33,928 bases of DNA, taken from NCBI RefSeq assembly GCF_946479965.1, contig NZ_CAMLHX010000044.1, positions 1-33,928 on the forward strand, given 5' to 3'. Below are positions 31,212-33,928 of the stretch, in pieces (within the stretch, counting starts at the first letter, position 1; each line of letters starts with the position of its first letter). Both the position numbers and the translations under genes were made by a program. A model generated the notes under the pieces. That model saw only the letters and a list, made by a program, of their open reading frames with translations. It made no database searches and had not been told where the DNA came from. The stretch comes from an uncultured Mucilaginibacter sp. (GTDB lineage: Bacteria; Bacteroidota; Bacteroidia; Sphingobacteriales; Sphingobacteriaceae).

Positions 31212-31221
31212 AATGCCGGAT

Positions 31222-31244
31222 AAAAAAGAGGCTGTCTCTTTTTT
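31222..31244 (+). terminator. terminator after the Crp/Fnr-like gene
   Basis: AAAAAAGAG (31222-31230) pairs with CTCTTTTTT (31236-31244), loop GCTGT. Confidence 0.8.
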
Positions 31245-31365
31245 AGTTAAAAAAGCGGGTAAGAAATCGGTATCGAATAACATTTATAGCGATCACTTGT
31301 ATGTTAATGGCCTATACTTTGTTACTGATCAGTTAATAATAGCAGATTAGACCATCTTATTACTC

Positions 31366-32289
31366 ATGACATCGAACGGCAACATTCCTGTATATGACCT
31401 GTCCAAGTTCCGCCATCTGCACCGGGAGGAAACAGATTCCACATTTGGTTATGACAATCTTGATGCGGACTATCATATTCCCGGTTTGGAGGTCTATTCA
31501 AGCAAAGGTTTGGTCGGCTCTGTCGGGCCGTTAAAGTCTAACTTTTACCGGATGAGCATCACCTGCCAGGGCACGTTGGATATGCAGATCGGCCTGGAGC
31601 GTTATCAGCACCAGCCCGGAACCGTATCTTTTACTCATCCACGGCAGCTTTTTGCTAAAAACAACATTAGTGGCGATGCTTTTGGCTATTACATGCTGTT
31701 CAGCAGCGACTTTCTGAATGATTTGGTACCCCCGGTTAAATTCGCCGAAGTGTTCCCGTTTTATGCTTTTTCGGGTTTACCTGTATTTGTGCTCGATAAA
31801 GAGGAACTGACCAAGATTGTGGGCTTGGTTAAGCAGATAGACCAGGAATTACGGCAAACGCAGGTTGAAAGAATAAAAGCGGTGCAAATGTATCTGTACC
31901 TCATTCTGCTGGAAGCTAAACGGAGCTATCAAAGGCAACAACTCCACTTAATTATTCCCGAAACAGAAAGCAATAAACTGGTGTCGGGTTTTATCAGATT
32001 GGTGGGCCATCATTACCTTTCCCTGCGCCAGGTGGCAGATTATGCCGATCTCTTGTCCGTTACACCCAATTACCTAAACAGGGCGGTAAAAACCATAACC
32101 GGTAAAACAGCTTCTGATACCATTAAGGACATGCTTTTACTTGAAGCGAAATCCCAACTCCGGTATACCGAACAAACAGTGTCGGAAATTGCCTATAGCC
32201 TAAACTTTAGTGACCCGGCTGCTTTTAACAGGTTCTTTAAGGCCGGCAGCGGCGAAACGCCATTGGATTATCGCAAAAAGGCGAAATAA
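31366..32289 (+). CDS. AraC-family transcription regulator
   Basis: A 307-aa regulator. The N-terminal part (1-190) is a cupin-like effector region typical of the family (GTLDMQIGLERYQHQPGTVSF). The C-terminal pair of HTH motifs spans about 210-300: LRQVADYADLLSVTPNYLNRAVK, and then TVSEIAYSLNFSDPAAFNRFFKAGSGETPLDYR. The classic AraC end LTP-YR appears as TPLDYRKK. The SDR gene follows 74 bp downstream on the same strand, and it is a likely target; such AraC-SDR pairs are common in Bacteroidetes. Confidence 0.92.
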   Translation: MTSNGNIPVYDLSKFRHLHREETDSTFGYDNLDADYHIPGLEVYSSKGLVGSVGPLKSNFYRMSITCQGTLDMQIGLERYQHQPGTVSFTHPRQLFAKNNISGDAFGYYMLFSSDFLNDLVPPVKFAEVFPFYAFSGLPVFVLDKEELTKIVGLVKQIDQELRQTQVERIKAVQMYLYLILLEAKRSYQRQQLHLIIPETESNKLVSGFIRLVGHHYLSLRQVADYADLLSVTPNYLNRAVKTITGKTASDTIKDMLLLEAKSQLRYTEQTVSEIAYSLNFSDPAAFNRFFKAGSGETPLDYRKKAK

Positions 32290-32363
32290 GCCAATACAAA
32301 GGCTAATCCGGTTAATTGCCCGACGAGCGACGCTGCGCAACTTTGTGCTAAACAAAAGCAGTT

Positions 32364-33074
32364 ATGACAGAAAAATTCAATAATCAGCAAATTATAGTAG
32401 CCGGCGGGGCATCGGGTATCGGGCTCTCGGCAGCGCTCCAATTCAAAGCGCAAGGCGGCGTAGTAACCGTTACCGGCAGAAATACCGCAAAATTAACCGC
32501 CGCTGCGCAGCAAGGCCTGATACCTGTCCAGGTAGACAGCGTCGACCGTAATGCCTTGGATACTTTCTTCAAAAATTACGGGCCGATAGACCACCTTGTC
32601 GTTTCAGTTAGCGGCAGCAAAGGCATGGGGAATTTTGCCGACTTGTCGCTGCAAGTATTGCGCGATGGATTTGAAGAAAAATTTTGGCCCAACCTGAACA
32701 CTGTGCAGGCAGCCCTCCCCTATGTTAAAAAAGGTGGCAGCGTTACGTTGGTCACAGCCATATCAGGCATTGCTAAACTACCCGGCACATCGGGGCTGGG
32801 CGCTATCAATGGTGCGCTCGAAATAATGGTACAGGTGTGGGCGAAAGAGTTTGATCAGGTGAGAGTTAATGCGATATCGCCCGGCGTTGTAGATACGGGC
32901 TGGTGGGATTTTCTGCCTGCTGATAAAAAGGACGAAACCTTTGCAGAGTTTTCAAAGCAGATAAAAGCGGGACGCGTAGCCCAGCCGGAAGAAATTGCGG
33001 ACGCTATCCTATTTGCTGCGGCCAATAATTACATGACGGGCAAAGTTATCGCTTGCGACGGCGGCCTTTCTTAA
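32364..33074 (+). CDS. SDR-family oxidoreductase lacking the YxxxK catalytic pair
   Basis: A 236-aa Rossmann-fold protein. The cofactor motif GGASGIG (14-20), TGRN (37-40, NADP-type Arg) and the ISPGVVDTGW segment (171-180) are present. The usual NNAG motif is replaced by SVSGS (81-85). The catalytic Ser is probably Ser134 (LVTAISG). Tyr and Lys of YxxxK are missing: Leu145 and Asn149 occupy those positions in GLGAINGALE. A distinct SDR subfamily with AING/AANG at this place exists, so this is probably not a sequencing error, but its chemistry is unclear. The gene is 74 bp after the AraC regulator and ends with a hairpin. Confidence 0.9.
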   Translation: MTEKFNNQQIIVAGGASGIGLSAALQFKAQGGVVTVTGRNTAKLTAAAQQGLIPVQVDSVDRNALDTFFKNYGPIDHLVVSVSGSKGMGNFADLSLQVLRDGFEEKFWPNLNTVQAALPYVKKGGSVTLVTAISGIAKLPGTSGLGAINGALEIMVQVWAKEFDQVRVNAISPGVVDTGWWDFLPADKKDETFAEFSKQIKAGRVAQPEEIADAILFAAANNYMTGKVIACDGGLS

Positions 33075-33090
33075 AGCGGAAAAAGGCGGG

Positions 33091-33120
33091 CTGACAAAAA
33101 GACTAATCTTTTTTTGTCAG
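33091..33120. terminator. hairpin between SDR and histidine kinase genes
   Basis: CTGACAAAAAGA (33091-33102) pairs imperfectly with TCTTTTTTTGTCAG (33107-33120). It sits between convergent genes. Confidence 0.65.
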
Positions 33121-33171
33121 TTCCCTTTAAAGCCTGCAACACTAATAAAAGCAGCAGCCGCTTTCGTTTAA

Positions 33172-33928
33172 TTATTTAATTGGCAAACGGAAACAAAAGG
33201 TACTGCCCTTGCCCGGTTCGCTTTGAATGCTAAAAGAGCCTTTATGCTTCTTAATTATCTCAGAAGCGATATACAACCCCAGGCCAACACCCTGAAATTG
33301 CAGGGCGGTTTTGCTTACCCGGTAAAAACGCTGAAACAGGTGATCGAGATCTTCTTTAGCTATCCCGATGCCGGAATCCTCTACACAGACCACTACCTGA
33401 GCGGCCTCCACCTTTGCCCTAACAATCACCTGATGTGCCTCAGGGGAGTATTTAATGGCATTGGTTAACAGGTTGATAAGTACCTGTTCTATCCTGAACT
33501 GATCGCCGGTATACAAGAGATCAACCGAGCTTTCCAATATAATTTCATGGTGATGTGCTGCCAGCACCACATTGGCAATGCTATTGGTTAGCGCGTCGGC
33601 AAAATAAAAGGCGGCAATATTCAGGTCTATCTGGCCGGAGTTGATCTTGGTTACATCCAGCAGATCGGCTATCAGTTTTTCGAGCCGTTTTATACTATTG
33701 CTGGCATTGGCCAAAAAAGGATAGATCTTATCCGTTTTATCCGTTTTCTTTTCTAATAATTGATTAATAACTTTAATATTGGTGAGCGGGGTTTTAAACT
33801 CATGACTCACCATATTGAAAAACTCATCTTTTTTAGCTTCGGCTACCGCGCGCCTGTCTTTTTCCAGCTTTTGAACCAGTATTTCCCGGTTGGCTAGGAT
33901 GAGTTCGGCGGCGCGTTTACTTTTTTCC
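33172..33928 (-). CDS. sensor histidine kinase, N-terminal part outside window
   Basis: The C-terminal about 250 residues of a histidine kinase. The frame stays open to the window edge: beyond ATG 33813 it reads SKRAAELILANRE and KDEFFNMVSHE, a coiled-coil linker typical of PAS-containing Bacteroidetes kinases, so that ATG is not the start. HisKA has the phospho-acceptor His in MVSHEFKTPLT. HATPase_c follows with QVLINLLTNAIKYSP (N box), VEDSGIGI, LFQRFYR and GVGLGLYIA (G boxes). The input domain and partner regulator are beyond the window. Confidence 0.92.
   Translation of the reverse strand, partial: EKSKRAAELILANREILVQKLEKDRRAVAEAKKDEFFNMVSHEFKTPLTNIKVINQLLEKKTDKTDKIYPFLANASNSIKRLEKLIADLLDVTKINSGQIDLNIAAFYFADALTNSIANVVLAAHHHEIILESSVDLLYTGDQFRIEQVLINLLTNAIKYSPEAHQVIVRAKVEAAQVVVCVEDSGIGIAKEDLDHLFQRFYRVSKTALQFQGVGLGLYIASEIIKKHKGSFSIQSEPGKGSTFCFRLPIK

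Noticed and set aside
33172..33813. Complete small histidine kinase starting at 33813
   Set aside because: The reading frame is open to the window end with kinase-linker sequence, so that ATG is internal.

Overview
The window looks like a chromosome segment of a Sphingobacteriales-type Bacteroidetes bacterium, probably near Mucilaginibacter or Pedobacter. The reasons are the tmRNA tag GENNYALAA, promoters of the TAnnTTTG type, outer-membrane beta-barrel and LytTR two-component families, AQ-type signal-peptide ends, and a general lack of Shine-Dalgarno sites outside the mobile element. Both window edges cut a gene: an aminotransferase at the left and a histidine kinase at the right.

Layout. 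(1) 1-1953: 3' part of a class I/II aminotransferase, a DUF3347 secreted protein, and ssrA (tmRNA). (2) About 1938-15406: an integrative mobilizable element of about 13.45 kb inserted in the 3' end of ssrA. A 21-bp direct repeat (attL in ssrA, attR at 15386) marks both ends. Left to right it carries a terminator, a tyrosine integrase with arm-type repeats and an operator-like palindrome, an ORF6N protein, and a minus-strand cargo block: tandem-repeat secreted protein, LytTR response regulator, LytS-like kinase, 948-aa outer-membrane beta-barrel protein and a CBM9-like Gly-rich secreted protein. A plus-strand mobilisation block follows: coiled-coil protein, excisionase-like HTH, small winged-helix-like protein, candidate oriT, MobC, MOBP-type relaxase and a membrane coiled-coil protein. 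No type IV secretion genes are present, so transfer would need a helper. (3) 15497-20918: S41-like lipoprotein, msrA, an OFA-type MFS transporter and an ABC-F ATPase; an approximately 210-bp noncoding repeat occurs twice and brackets msrA-MFS. (4) 20983-27135: Pif1-like helicase with a C-terminal HRDC domain, RibD/DHFR-like and YCII-like pair, carboxymuconolactone decarboxylase-like protein divergent from an HxlR regulator, and a TPR sensor kinase. (5) 27269-29471: Lrp/AsnC regulator divergent from a RidA plus class V PLP-enzyme operon. (6) 29757-33928: exported isochorismatase-like hydrolase divergent from a Crp/Fnr-like regulator, AraC regulator, a degenerate SDR, and a partial histidine kinase.

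How it fits together. The most distinctive unit is the mobile element. Its cargo pairs a sensor kinase and LytTR regulator with a two-gene envelope operon (CBM9-like protein then beta-barrel protein), which suggests a transferable, signal-controlled cell-surface system of unknown substrate. The rest is ordinary chromosomal housekeeping and small regulator-enzyme modules, with several noncoding repeats and palindromes between them.
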